DNA from: Bacillota bacterium | GTDB taxonomy: Bacteria; Bacillota_E; Sulfobacillia; Sulfobacillales; Sulfobacillaceae | Reading direction: 5' to 3' | Length of the DNA stretch: 5,205 bases | Assembly (NCBI GenBank): GCA_021802225.1 | Contig: JAKAAS010000185.1 | Coordinates: 1 to 5,205 of the forward strand | Shown here: positions 1-4,934 of the stretch, one piece after another | Numbering within the stretch: position 1 is the first letter of the stretch | Layout: each line of letters begins with the position of its first letter | The notes under the pieces: model-generated | The model's database searches: none | The model's input: the letters and a program-made list of their open reading frames with translations, nothing else | What the model was told of the DNA's origin: nothing | Translations under genes and position numbers: made by a program

Positions 1-33
1 TACGCATCAGAATCCAGACAATCCAGTCACAGG

Positions 34-42
34 TTATCCACA
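34..42 (+). promoter_or_regulatory. DnaA box (perfect TTATCCACA)
   Basis: The nonamer TTATCCACA matches the bacterial DnaA-box consensus exactly. A second perfect copy in the opposite orientation lies at 626-634 and a one-mismatch copy at 1330-1338, around a broken replication-type gene. A single match can occur by chance; the grouping near that gene makes a role in replication or DnaA-dependent regulation plausible but unproven. Confidence 0.45.
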
Positions 43-108
43 AATCTCTCGGAACAGGAAGCGCCATCGTGGGGCCATACCTATTGGGAAGGGATCCCGC
101 AAGTACAC

Positions 109-144
109 AAAAAATCCCCCCGTCTCGGTTGAGAGGGGGGGATT
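109..144 (-). terminator. Rho-independent terminator pointing left
   Basis: On the plus strand six A residues (109-114) precede a C-run (116-121), and a G-run followed by ATT closes the hairpin at 136-144. The inner part also pairs: TCTC at 123-126 with GAGA at 131-134 around a GGTT loop. Read on the minus strand this is a long GC-rich stem followed by TTTTTT, a textbook intrinsic terminator. It would end a transcript entering from the right, but no convincing minus-strand gene is visible between it and 655. The stem edge plus T-run, GGGGGATTTTTTGTG, also occurs at the plus-strand hairpin near 597-626. Confidence 0.7.
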
Positions 145-282
145 CGTCGAACAGGGCGTTGAACACAAATGGTTCTGTTGAGGCCTTACACCGTGGTCCC
201 GCTGCGTTGCAGACTTCCGCAAACGGCCACGGGGATTGGGATGCAGGGAATTGATCCGGACACTTCCCGAAAGAGAGTTCGT

Positions 283-327
283 CTACGAATCAGGAGGGCT
301 GAGGTTCAAATCCTCACGGGCGCACCA
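283..327 (+). tRNA. tRNA-Arg(ACG) 3' fragment (5' half missing; probable att scar)
   Basis: The segment reads as the 3' part of a tRNA. It contains an anticodon loop CTACGAA (283-289, anticodon ACG), the 3' side of the anticodon stem TCAGG and a short variable region. A perfect T-arm follows, TGAGG-TTCAAAT-CCTCA (300-316), then an acceptor 3' strand CGGGCGC, discriminator A and encoded CCA (317-327). CGGGCGCACCA is typical of bacterial tRNA-Arg(ACG), whose 5' end is usually GCGCCCG. No GCGCCCG, D-arm or matching 5' anticodon stem exists upstream: bases 278-282 (TTCGT) do not pair with TCAGG. It therefore cannot fold into a functional tRNA. Retained 3' tRNA fragments are the usual direct-repeat scar left by tyrosine-recombinase integration into a tRNA gene. 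A terminator follows at 342-370. Confidence 0.8.
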
Positions 328-341
328 TCCCAAACCCTGAT

Positions 342-370
342 ACCGCAAGCATTTGCGGGTTTTTTATTTT
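342..370 (+). terminator. Rho-independent terminator behind the tRNA fragment
   Basis: CCGCAA (343-348) pairs with TTGCGG (353-358) around a GCAT loop and is followed by GTTTTTTATTTT. This is a compact intrinsic terminator 15 bases after the tRNA CCA. It is most simply the original terminator of the tRNA-Arg gene. If so, the fragment here is the displaced chromosomal 3' end and the integrated element lies, or lay, to the left. Confidence 0.8.
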
Positions 371-596
371 GCGAAGCGCCTCCAATTGGGCTCACCATCC
401 CCACGAACGTACGATACGAGATGAGACCCTATTTCGGGCAGGCCTCCGGTTCACGGCACGGTTCTCGTGACGGGAGACTCCCGAGACTCTTGGAGAAATG
501 GCGGATCCGGGGGCCTTCGCCGGGGCATCACGGCCCGGATTTTAGGATCCCATCCGCTTACCTGACTGAAGCGATTAGAAATGTAAAGAATATATC
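371..596. other. Non-coding stretch with a hairpin at 505-544
   Basis: No credible gene is visible here; the open frame crossing it also runs through the tRNA fragment and has no family resemblance. ATCCGGG (505-511) and CCCGGAT (534-540) form a 7-bp inverted repeat followed by TTTT, a weak terminator-like structure. A smaller palindrome, CGGGAGACTCCCG, lies around 470-482. Two GGATCC sites (503-508, 545-550) flank the hairpin. I see nothing else definable. Confidence 0.35.
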
Positions 597-626
597 CTCC
601 CCTGTGCGGACAGTGGGGGATTTTTT
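597..626 (+). terminator. Terminator/attenuator-like hairpin before the replication-type pseudogene
   Basis: A C-rich arm (TCCCCTGT, about 597-605) can pair with ACAGTGGGGGA (610-620), with a small bulge, around a short GCGG-type loop. Six T residues follow (621-626). The hairpin sits only about 15 bases before the AAAGGAG ribosome-binding site of the gene at 656, so it would either end upstream transcripts or act as an attenuator in the leader. The T-run runs straight into a DnaA box (626-634). The 15-base edge GGGGGATTTTTTGTG is identical to the minus-strand terminator at 109-144. Confidence 0.5.
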
Positions 627-634
627 GTGGATAA
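626..634 (-). promoter_or_regulatory. DnaA box (perfect, minus strand)
   Basis: TGTGGATAA on the plus strand is the exact reverse complement of TTATCCACA. It lies between the hairpin T-run and the AAAGGAG ribosome-binding site of the replication-type pseudogene. DnaA binding there could couple replication and expression of that gene. The function is inferred from position. Confidence 0.5.
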
Positions 635-1067
635 CTCACAGAAAGGAGCCAATTCATGGAACAGATTCTCTTCCCGTCCTCTGTGACGGGCGAAATTACT
701 CACTGTGATCGCCTCATGAACAACCCGGGGCACCCCGACATTTTTATCAAACTGTATACGGCGGCTCTCGATTCTGGCTTTCTGGCCGCGCTGCCGGACC
801 GGGGGTGGAAGACGCTCTGCGTGATAGCTTTGCACATGGATGCCACCGGCCAGTGCTATCCCTCCAGGGACGCCATGGCGCGGGCCTTGGGAGTGAATCC
901 CAGTACGGCGTCCGCCACGTCCGGTCCGTTTCCTGCGGCATCGGAAAACGCCCCGGAGGGGGATGTCAGCCCCTCGCCCCCTGTCGAGATCCGCCGACAG
1001 GGCTCTGAACGAACCGGGGACCATGACCTGTGGGGACAACCTACCCGGCAGGACTTGATTGGGGGCG

Positions 1068-1086
1068 GAGCCCTTAGGAAGGGCTC
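1068..1086. repeat. 8-bp perfect hairpin inside the pseudogene
   Basis: GAGCCCTT (1068-1075) and AAGGGCTC (1079-1086) form a perfect stem with a 3-base AGG loop. Three T residues follow (1087-1089), too few for a confident terminator. It falls in the decayed, frame-broken part of the replication-type gene, right after its internal TGA. It may be a remnant structure or chance. Confidence 0.35.
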
Positions 1087-1193
1087 TTTCCGCGAATAAG
1101 GGGGTAACCAACACGGAAAAACCTAACGTCCAACCCAACGGGGTGATATCCAACGGGGCCCCAGCCAACGTGGAGGACCCCGATCTCATCAAC

Positions 1194-1220
1194 AAACCAG
1201 ATCCAGGATAAACCAGATCC
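1194..1220 (+). repeat. 11-bp direct repeat AAACCAGATCC, period 16
   Basis: AAACCAGATCC occurs at 1194-1204 and again at 1210-1220. The preceding 60 bases hold several CCAACG-type units (CCCAACGGGG, TCCAACGGGG, GCCAACGTGG) that encode the repeated Asn residues of the decayed tail. The most likely origin is repeat expansion in the low-complexity coding tail. Iterons (initiator-binding repeats) are an alternative but have too few copies here. Confidence 0.5.
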
Positions 1221-1329
1221 CCAACAGACAGAGTGTCTGTGTTGAAGTCGCCCCACCGCACCCCGGAAGACCCGGAAGGGAAGACCAATCCGCGCCGGCG
1301 TTCGTCCGTCGCTACAAAATGATCGACCC

Positions 1330-1338
1330 CTATCCACA
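1330..1338 (+). promoter_or_regulatory. DnaA-box-like nonamer (one mismatch)
   Basis: CTATCCACA differs from TTATCCACA at the first base only. It lies just past the 3' side of the replication-type pseudogene and just outside the mrr stop codon. Taken alone it is weak; it is listed because two perfect boxes occur upstream of the same pseudogene. Confidence 0.25.
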
Positions 1339-1351
1339 TAATGTCTCGCTC

Positions 1352-2260
1352 CTAGGATCCGAATGGCGCAAGATAATAAACAGGCTTGAGGGGAAGAAGA
1401 GAACGGTCAGCCTCTGAGACGCTTTGGTAGTGCTGAACCCACAAATCAAATAGTTTCTCTAAATTAATCAGCATGATACGGCGACGCTCTTGGCCCCGAC
1501 TTTCTTGTTCAGTTGTGGATGTAAACCCTACCATGGACACAAATAAGCCTACGTCTCCGTCTCCTAGCGTGGCTAGAAACGAACGTAATTCATGCGGCGT
1601 TACCTTGTTGTTGCGGTGCTTGACTTGAACAACAATGCGAGGGCCTTTAGCGCCCAAGGGATCTGTGTGGGCTAGAATGTCAATGCCACCGTCAGGACCG
1701 GGCGGGGCAACCCACACAACGTAATATCCCATGGCCCGCAATAATGCTGCTACTAAGTTTTGAAAGTCATAAGGGTTCATGCGCTGTAAGAACTCCCGAA
1801 CTTGAGTCCATGCGGTTTCTTCAGCTTCTTCCACAACACTTCTGTCGTCGGGAATATCCTCTTCGAGTTCATGGGTGGGGGATTCCAGTGCATCAACATC
1901 ATCGCTTCGCACTGTAGAGTGCCATTGTTTATATAATCGATTGACTTCTTGTTTCAAGGCTAGAGGATCCGAAAACTGTTTCCAAGCCTTGTGCCCCTGG
2001 TCCGTAAGTGTCCACTGCCCTTTGTCTTTAATGAGCCACCCAGCCTTTACGGGCATAATGGTAGCAAAGCGCACCACTTTTTCGAAACGCCGGATGGTCG
2101 GACGTTTGGGATAGGTACTCTTTTCAAACTCTGTTAAGGGAAATGACTTCTCAATTTCCGCGAGAACGGTGCGTACAGGGAGGCCATCCGATTCTGGTGC
2201 TAATATTTGAAATACGGCTTGAATTAATTCACCGATCCGGCGTTGTGTTAGACCCGCCAT
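1352..2260 (-). CDS. mrr: Mrr-family restriction endonuclease (302 aa, intact)
   Basis: Two-domain protein of normal length for the family (about 300 aa). Residues about 1-95 form the Mrr N-terminal winged-helix domain (R30-K48, a region around RPTIRRFEKVVRFA, and GWLIKDKGQWTLTDQGHKAW at 74-93). An acidic linker spans 118-150. Residues about 155-285 are the Mrr catalytic domain with a PD-(D/E)xK nuclease core. Its visible motifs are FLQRMNPYDFQNLVAALLRA (157-176), GPDGGIDILA with the likely metal-binding D194, and VVQVKHR with Q212 and K214. The segment FVSMVGFTSTTEQES follows at 240-254. All core residues are present, so it may be active. Known Mrr enzymes are type IV restriction enzymes that cut methylated DNA in the cytoplasm. 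The start is ATG, with GGAAGGTGG about 7-9 bases upstream. No methyltransferase lies next to it, which suits a solitary type IV enzyme. Base composition looks AT-richer than the flanks, hinting at separate acquisition. No terminator is visible after the stop. Confidence 0.92.
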   Translation of the reverse strand: MAGLTQRRIGELIQAVFQILAPESDGLPVRTVLAEIEKSFPLTEFEKSTYPKRPTIRRFEKVVRFATIMPVKAGWLIKDKGQWTLTDQGHKAWKQFSDPLALKQEVNRLYKQWHSTVRSDDVDALESPTHELEEDIPDDRSVVEEAEETAWTQVREFLQRMNPYDFQNLVAALLRAMGYYVVWVAPPGPDGGIDILAHTDPLGAKGPRIVVQVKHRNNKVTPHELRSFLATLGDGDVGLFVSMVGFTSTTEQESRGQERRRIMLINLEKLFDLWVQHYQSVSEADRSLLPLKPVYYLAPFGS

Positions 2261-2292
2261 CGTACTGCCACCTTCCGAATTTATCGAGATAG

Positions 2293-2323
2293 ATTATCAA
2301 TTATTTACACACGTAAACTACAA
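2293..2323 (-). promoter_or_regulatory. Possible mrr promoter with small palindrome
   Basis: On the minus strand GATAAT (2298-2293) resembles a -10 box about 33 bases before the mrr ATG. TTGTAG (2323-2318) is a -35-like hexamer, but the 19-base spacer is longer than ideal. The palindrome TTTAC-ACAC-GTAAA (2304-2317) fills the spacer and could be an operator. The evidence is composition and position only. Confidence 0.3.
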
Positions 2324-2339
2324 GTGAAATACACAGACG

Positions 2340-2417
2340 TTAGGCCGAGGCAAGAATTTTCTCTGGCGTAAACGGCACAAATTCCTCTTTAACGACATTT
2401 TGATCCAATATTACCAC
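2340..2417 (-). pseudogene. Possible N-terminal fragment of a PIN-domain toxin
   Basis: A 25-codon minus-strand reading from GTG (2417-2415) to TAA (2342-2340) begins VVILDQNVVKEEF and ends TPEKILASA. This resembles the first strand and helix of PIN-domain nucleases, which usually start 'VVLDTNVLVSA...TPEKIL'. The first catalytic Asp (LDxN) would be kept. A TGA lies just upstream in frame, no ribosome-binding site is clear, and nothing of the rest of the PIN domain follows. It is at best a remnant. A chance match over so few residues is possible. Confidence 0.25.
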
Positions 2418-2520
2418 AAGTCAAATTTTGTCGTGGGATGACAATACATTACGCGATTTTGTTTACCATTGAAACTCACTGCATCACTGACGTTCCCGAA
2501 TAGACAAGGGGTGGGCTGAT

Positions 2521-2637
2521 ATGCGGAAGCTGAGTTATGTGATGGATCGGAATTCCCATGACAGCATTTTCCGGCAGGCCGCTGGGACGCGTAATGCTTA
2601 CTCTGGAATTGACAATCTTAAGATCATGGCTGGTTAA
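2521..2637 (+). CDS. Small ORF with ribosome-binding site, unknown function (38 aa)
   Basis: ATG at 2521 is preceded by AAGGGGTGGG (2507-2515), a reasonable Shine-Dalgarno at 6-9 bases. The 38-residue product begins MRKLSYVMDRNSHDSIF and ends DNLKIMAG before TAA 2635-2637. I do not recognise it. It has no membrane segment or obvious motif. It lies just before the ParE/RelE-type pseudogene, where an antitoxin would be expected, so it may be a truncated antitoxin or a decayed leader of another gene. A 117-base ORF can easily be accidental. Confidence 0.3.
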   Translation: MRKLSYVMDRNSHDSIFRQAAGTRNAYSGIDNLKIMAG

Positions 2638-2670
2638 TAACCCAGCACGATATTCGGCCAAATTGGCGCG

Positions 2671-2967
2671 GTGAGCTTTCTGCGGGTAAGATTCGCGTGA
2701 GGTGTCATCCGGCTGCGGAGATTGAACTGTACGATGAGGCGTTGTAAGACGAAAGCCAAAGGCTGGGCAGCACATTTCTGCAAGCCATCGAGACGGCGAT
2801 GGACGAAATTCGTGAACATCCGATGGCGAGTCCACGGTGTCGTGAGAAATAAACGGATGCAGCGGTTCCCCTATTCGGTCATGTGCTTTGCCGAGAATAG
2901 CGAACTCTGGATTCTCGCCATCGCAAATCAAAAGCGCCGACCGCTCTACTGGTTGAGCCGTCAATGA
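2671..2967 (+). pseudogene. ParE/RelE-type toxin, broken by stop and frameshifts
   Basis: Read across frames, the segment gives a toxin of about 95 aa. The pieces are VSFLRVRF (from GTG 2671), then in another frame RCHPAAEIELYDEAL (2700-2744), an in-frame TAA at 2745-2747, DESQRLGSTFLQAIETAMDE and IREHPMASPRC (2748-2840). After a further shift near 2841-2852, RMQRFPYSVMCFAENSELWI and LAIANQKRRPLYWLSR lead to TGA 2965-2967. The pattern HPAA..EL..A, FL.A.E.A...I..HP.A, RRFPYSV.Y, VLA(V/I)AHQKRRPGYW is characteristic of RelE/ParE-superfamily toxins paired with small addiction-module antitoxins. At least one stop and two frame changes make it non-functional. The family members act as gyrase inhibitors or ribosome-dependent RNases; which one cannot be told here. 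The convergent antitoxin remnant lies downstream on the other strand. Confidence 0.8.
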
Positions 2968-3052
2968 AGCGCGACTATTTAGGCTTTCAGCGAGAGTCGA
3001 GATTTAGGGCGATCCCAAGACAAACGATAGGGCAGATACGGGGATGAGTCTG

Positions 3053-3274
3053 CATTAAGCCTCCGATGCGTTCCCGGATGTCCCGGAAGACGTCCGTGGC
3101 GGATCGACCCAAGGTCACATCGGTCAGCAGATCGTCGTTCCACCTCTTCCGCCCAGAGACGGGCATTCTCATCCTCTGACAGTTCTTCTAGGTGTCGAGC
3201 AGCGCTGCCGTCAATCGCGCCCGTTCTCGGGGATTGAGCTTTCGTAGTTCGACCTCTAACTCATCGTGTGTCAC
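3053..3274 (-). pseudogene. Addiction-module antitoxin, frameshifted
   Basis: The minus strand has a strong ribosome-binding site AGGAGGGG (3288-3281) six bases before GTG 3274. The first frame gives MTHDELEVELRKLNPRERAR then LTAALLDT before TAG (3190-3188). The neighbouring frame continues LEELSEDENARLWAEEVERR. A third frame supplies GRSATDVFRDIRERIG near the end. Joined, this gives about 73 aa, the usual size for the 'putative addiction module component' antitoxins. In these proteins an N-terminal L..LSP.ERA.LA..LL.SL segment is followed by W..E...R and a C-terminal G....(A/S)..V...IR.R. Two frameshifts (near 3188 and 3140) inactivate it. Such antitoxins normally precede their ParE/RelE toxin in the same direction. 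Here the only toxin remnant is on the opposite strand and converges on it. Confidence 0.7.
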
Positions 3275-3288
3275 CGAATTCCCCTCCT

Positions 3289-3498
3289 GCCTTCCTGCGT
3301 TCTTATCGACGCATTTGTAGTTGACATCCAGACATTCCTACCCAACGAATTTTGCCCATCTATCTCGCGTTCGACAAGTCCGCAACGTCGACTCTGACGA
3401 TTCTCATTACACCTCTCATTCCGTCGTCCCCATCCCGCAGGTCTTGAAAAATAGAATAATATGAAAAGGCAACTTCAAAAGGGGGCGGGGCTACTATA
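3289..3498. other. Intergenic region between antitoxin remnant and hydrolase
   Basis: This is a divergent gap that should hold promoters for the antitoxin remnant (left) and the hydrolase (right). AT-rich sequence TTGAAAAATAGAATAATATG (3444-3463) contains promoter-like hexamers but no well-spaced pair. A perfect TATAAT (3495-3500) overlaps the hydrolase start codon. GGGGGCGGGG (3481-3490) is the probable hydrolase ribosome-binding site. No gene is visible. Confidence 0.35.
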
Positions 3499-4299
3499 AT
3501 GAATGAGCTAATTACTCCACAAGGCGCAATTCGGTACTCGATAACCGGTCATGGGTCGGCCGTGGTTTTCCTCCACTCGGCGCTTGCCGATCACCGACAG
3601 TGGGGCGTACAAGTTGAGGCATTGTCCCGCGAGCATCGCTGCATCACGTATGATTTGCTCGGATATGGGTCGAGCGACAATGCCCCTGAGAAGTATGACC
3701 CAGCAGACACCCTTCTTGCGCTGTTAGATCATTTGGGAGTGGCTACTACGAATCTGGTCGGCTCCTCCTTGGGCGGGTCGGTGGCGATTCACGCCGCAGT
3801 CCGACACCCCGATCGCATCGGGACGATGGTATTGGCGGGTACCGGACTTTTTGGGTTTCAGCCCAAGGTCGATGGCCCTGAGCCTTCTGTCTACGCAGAG
3901 TATGAAGCGGCATTGGCGGCCCATAACATTAGCAGACTCGTCGACTTGGCCGAATCCCTGTGGCTTGTTGGGATCGACGGCAACGAGCAGCATGTAGATC
4001 CGGCTAACCGCGAGTTGTTCCGCTTCATGTACCGAGAATTCCTGAACAGCCGCGGGGAGTTTACCTCGTATGCGGACATCAACGACATCAATGCACTCGC
4101 GAATCTCGCTATGCCCGTCTTGGTCGTTATCGGTGACAATGATACGGACTTTTGCTTGGCGGTGGCCGACTATTTAGAACAGACCTTACCGCGGGCCACT
4201 CTCGTCCGCATGCCCGACGTCGCTCACTTCCCCAACCTATCGAAGCCCACGGAGGTCAGTGGACTACTCTTAAGGTGGCTGAACAAAACCCACGAATAA
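3499..4299 (+). CDS. Alpha/beta-fold hydrolase (266 aa, intact)
   Basis: This is a complete protein of the usual length for alpha/beta hydrolases. Strand beta-3 and the oxyanion region are at VVFLHSALADHRQW (22-35). The YDLLGYGSSD segment (51-60) corresponds to the conserved 'DxxGxGxS' turn. The nucleophile elbow LVGSSLGGS (86-94) places the catalytic Ser at 90. A helical cap follows at about 120-195. Strand MPVLVVIGDNDTDF (205-218) puts the acid at D215 (D213 is the alternative). DVAHFPN (240-246) holds the catalytic His 243. The triad is therefore intact. The fold covers esterases, 3-oxoadipate enol-lactonase-like enzymes, C-C hydrolases and haloperoxidase-like members; the substrate cannot be assigned. 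There is no signal peptide, so it is cytoplasmic. The start at 3499 is supported by GGCGGGG (3484-3490) 8 bases upstream. No upstream ATG in frame is better. It stands alone between pseudogenes, so genomic context gives no pathway. Confidence 0.9.
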   Translation: MNELITPQGAIRYSITGHGSAVVFLHSALADHRQWGVQVEALSREHRCITYDLLGYGSSDNAPEKYDPADTLLALLDHLGVATTNLVGSSLGGSVAIHAAVRHPDRIGTMVLAGTGLFGFQPKVDGPEPSVYAEYEAALAAHNISRLVDLAESLWLVGIDGNEQHVDPANRELFRFMYREFLNSRGEFTSYADINDINALANLAMPVLVVIGDNDTDFCLAVADYLEQTLPRATLVRMPDVAHFPNLSKPTEVSGLLLRWLNKTHE

Positions 4300-4376
4300 G
4301 CTCACGTTCTTAGCCTTCGCTGAGAGGTAGGCAGACCCCGCGGGCCAGAACGGGCAGGATTCCAGAAAGAGAGACT

Positions 4377-4607
4377 ATGAAGGTGCATCACATGGGAATG
4401 CAGGGAGAGTACTATGCATCCATCAGAGAGGGAACGAAGACGGTTGAAATAACTGAATGATGCGAAGCGAAGGCGGATCCGAGTGGGCGACGTGGTCGAC
4501 TTGATCAGGGTGCCAGAGCGAGACGAGACACTGCGAGTGGAGATTCTTGGATTACGACAATACCACACGATCCAGAAATGTATGAGGTCATTCCGTTGAA
4601 GAATTGA
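4377..4607 (+). pseudogene. ASCH-domain protein, frameshifted
   Basis: ATG 4377 opens a reading MKVHHMGMQGEYYASIREGT then KTVEI, typical of the start of small ASCH-domain proteins (consensus KxH.MGL...YF..I..G.KT.E.RL.D). TGA at 4458-4460 stops this frame. The next frame (from 4453) continues LNDAKRRRIRVGDVVDLIRV and PERDETLRVEILGLRQY to about 4577. A second shift then gives EMYEVIPLKN before TGA 4605-4607. Loss of about two bases between 'VEI' and 'LND' explains the first break and removes the conserved Arg of the ExR motif. Only a poor purine-rich stretch (4365-4374) precedes the start. ASCH proteins have a PUA-like beta-barrel fold predicted to bind RNA or modified nucleosides. The product here would be truncated at 27 residues and inactive. 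It lies 77 bases after the hydrolase in the same direction, so it may once have been co-transcribed. Confidence 0.8.
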
Positions 4608-4744
4608 AACCTTTTAGATTTAGAAGGTGTAGACTTGTTTTTCGATGTTTACAGCCTACCTATAAGGAATTGACACTCATTTCGCGGGGCGTCGAACACG
4701 TAAATCAAGACAGAGCGAACGGTCAGACCCGAAGACCCCCCAAC
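4608..4744. other. Gene-free stretch
   Basis: I see no gene between the ASCH remnant and the inverted repeat. A TTGACA hexamer occurs near 4668 without a suitable -10 partner. The segment AATTGAAAC near 4602-4609 resembles the end of some CRISPR repeats but occurs once only. The gene-free interval effectively continues through the inverted repeat to the HepT remnant at 4935. Confidence 0.4.
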
Positions 4745-4794
4745 GAAGTCATCAGGAAGTGACGTCTTGAGGATGCGACTTCCTGATGGCTTTT
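4745..4794 (+). terminator. Long inverted repeat, terminator-like
   Basis: CATCAGGAAGT (4750-4760) and ACTTCCTGATG (4778-4788) pair perfectly over 11 bp. The stem extends outward through G4748-C4790 and A-T pairs at 4746/4747 with one wobble at 4749. The loop is 17 bases (4761-4777) and TTTTCC follows at 4791. This fits an intrinsic terminator for rightward transcripts such as hydrolase/ASCH, though the T-run is short and the loop large. The alternative is a small mobile-element end or protein-binding palindrome. Confidence 0.5.
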
Positions 4795-4934
4795 CCAGAT
4801 CATCAACAACACCGGGACACAAGACAACGTGCCGCCCTGCGTCTCCGTTAGACCTTCGTCGCGCTTTCCGGTATGGGAAACTCCCCCTGTGCGCCCGTCA
4901 AGCAAAAGCCGCCGAGCCCGGGAATGCGTGGGCA

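Larger units (their letters stand above)
656..1340 (+). pseudogene. Helix-turn-helix replication-initiator-like protein, frameshifted
   Basis: The start is well supported: AAAGGAG at 642-648 lies 7 bases before ATG 656. Residues 28-86 (DIFIKLYTAALDSGFLAALP, then RGWKTLCVIALHMD and YPSRDAMARALGVNPSTAS) match the winged-helix/HTH domain of plasmid-type replication or regulatory proteins of Firmicutes. In this domain a 'WKTL..ALHMD..G.C.PS...LA..LGVS..TAS' core precedes a recognition helix. Just after TAS the expected continuation RHVRS appears only in the +1 frame (from 913) and FLRHRK in the third frame (from 930), so the recognition-helix region is broken by indels. The unbroken reading frame ends at 1097-1099 with unrelated sequence. 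The third frame, after a TGA at 1056-1058, reads an Asn/Pro-rich tail (NTEKPNVQPNG, PANVEDPDL) to TAA 1209-1211. Such NV.NPN-type tails are usual in this family. From about 1208 the first frame is open again to TGA 1415-1417, so the old 3' end is uncertain. It converges on mrr. Confidence 0.75.

Noticed and set aside
169..708. Plus-strand open frame of 179 codons
   Set aside because: It runs through the tRNA fragment, two terminators and a DnaA box, and into the start of the HTH gene. It has no recognisable domain.
575..1339. Long minus-strand open frame (254 codons)
   Set aside because: It lies antisense to the recognisable HTH pseudogene, is Arg/Gly-rich without family resemblance, has no ribosome-binding site, and results from the GC-rich codon pattern of the other strand.
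2476..2964. Minus-strand open frame of 162 codons
   Set aside because: It is antisense to the ParE/RelE remnant, whose family motifs are clear on the plus strand. The minus product resembles nothing I know.
2987..3172. Minus-strand ORF of 61 codons as a separate gene
   Set aside because: Its segment GRSATDVFRDIRERI is the C-terminal piece of the frameshifted antitoxin, and the rest is read-through beyond the antitoxin end.
4302..4568. Minus-strand ORF of 88 codons
   Set aside because: Antisense to the ASCH pseudogene, Ser/Arg-rich and without a family match.
4596..4610. CRISPR-repeat-like end AATTGAAAC
   Set aside because: It occurs once, with no repeated copies or spacer spacing anywhere in the window, and lies at the end of the ASCH remnant.
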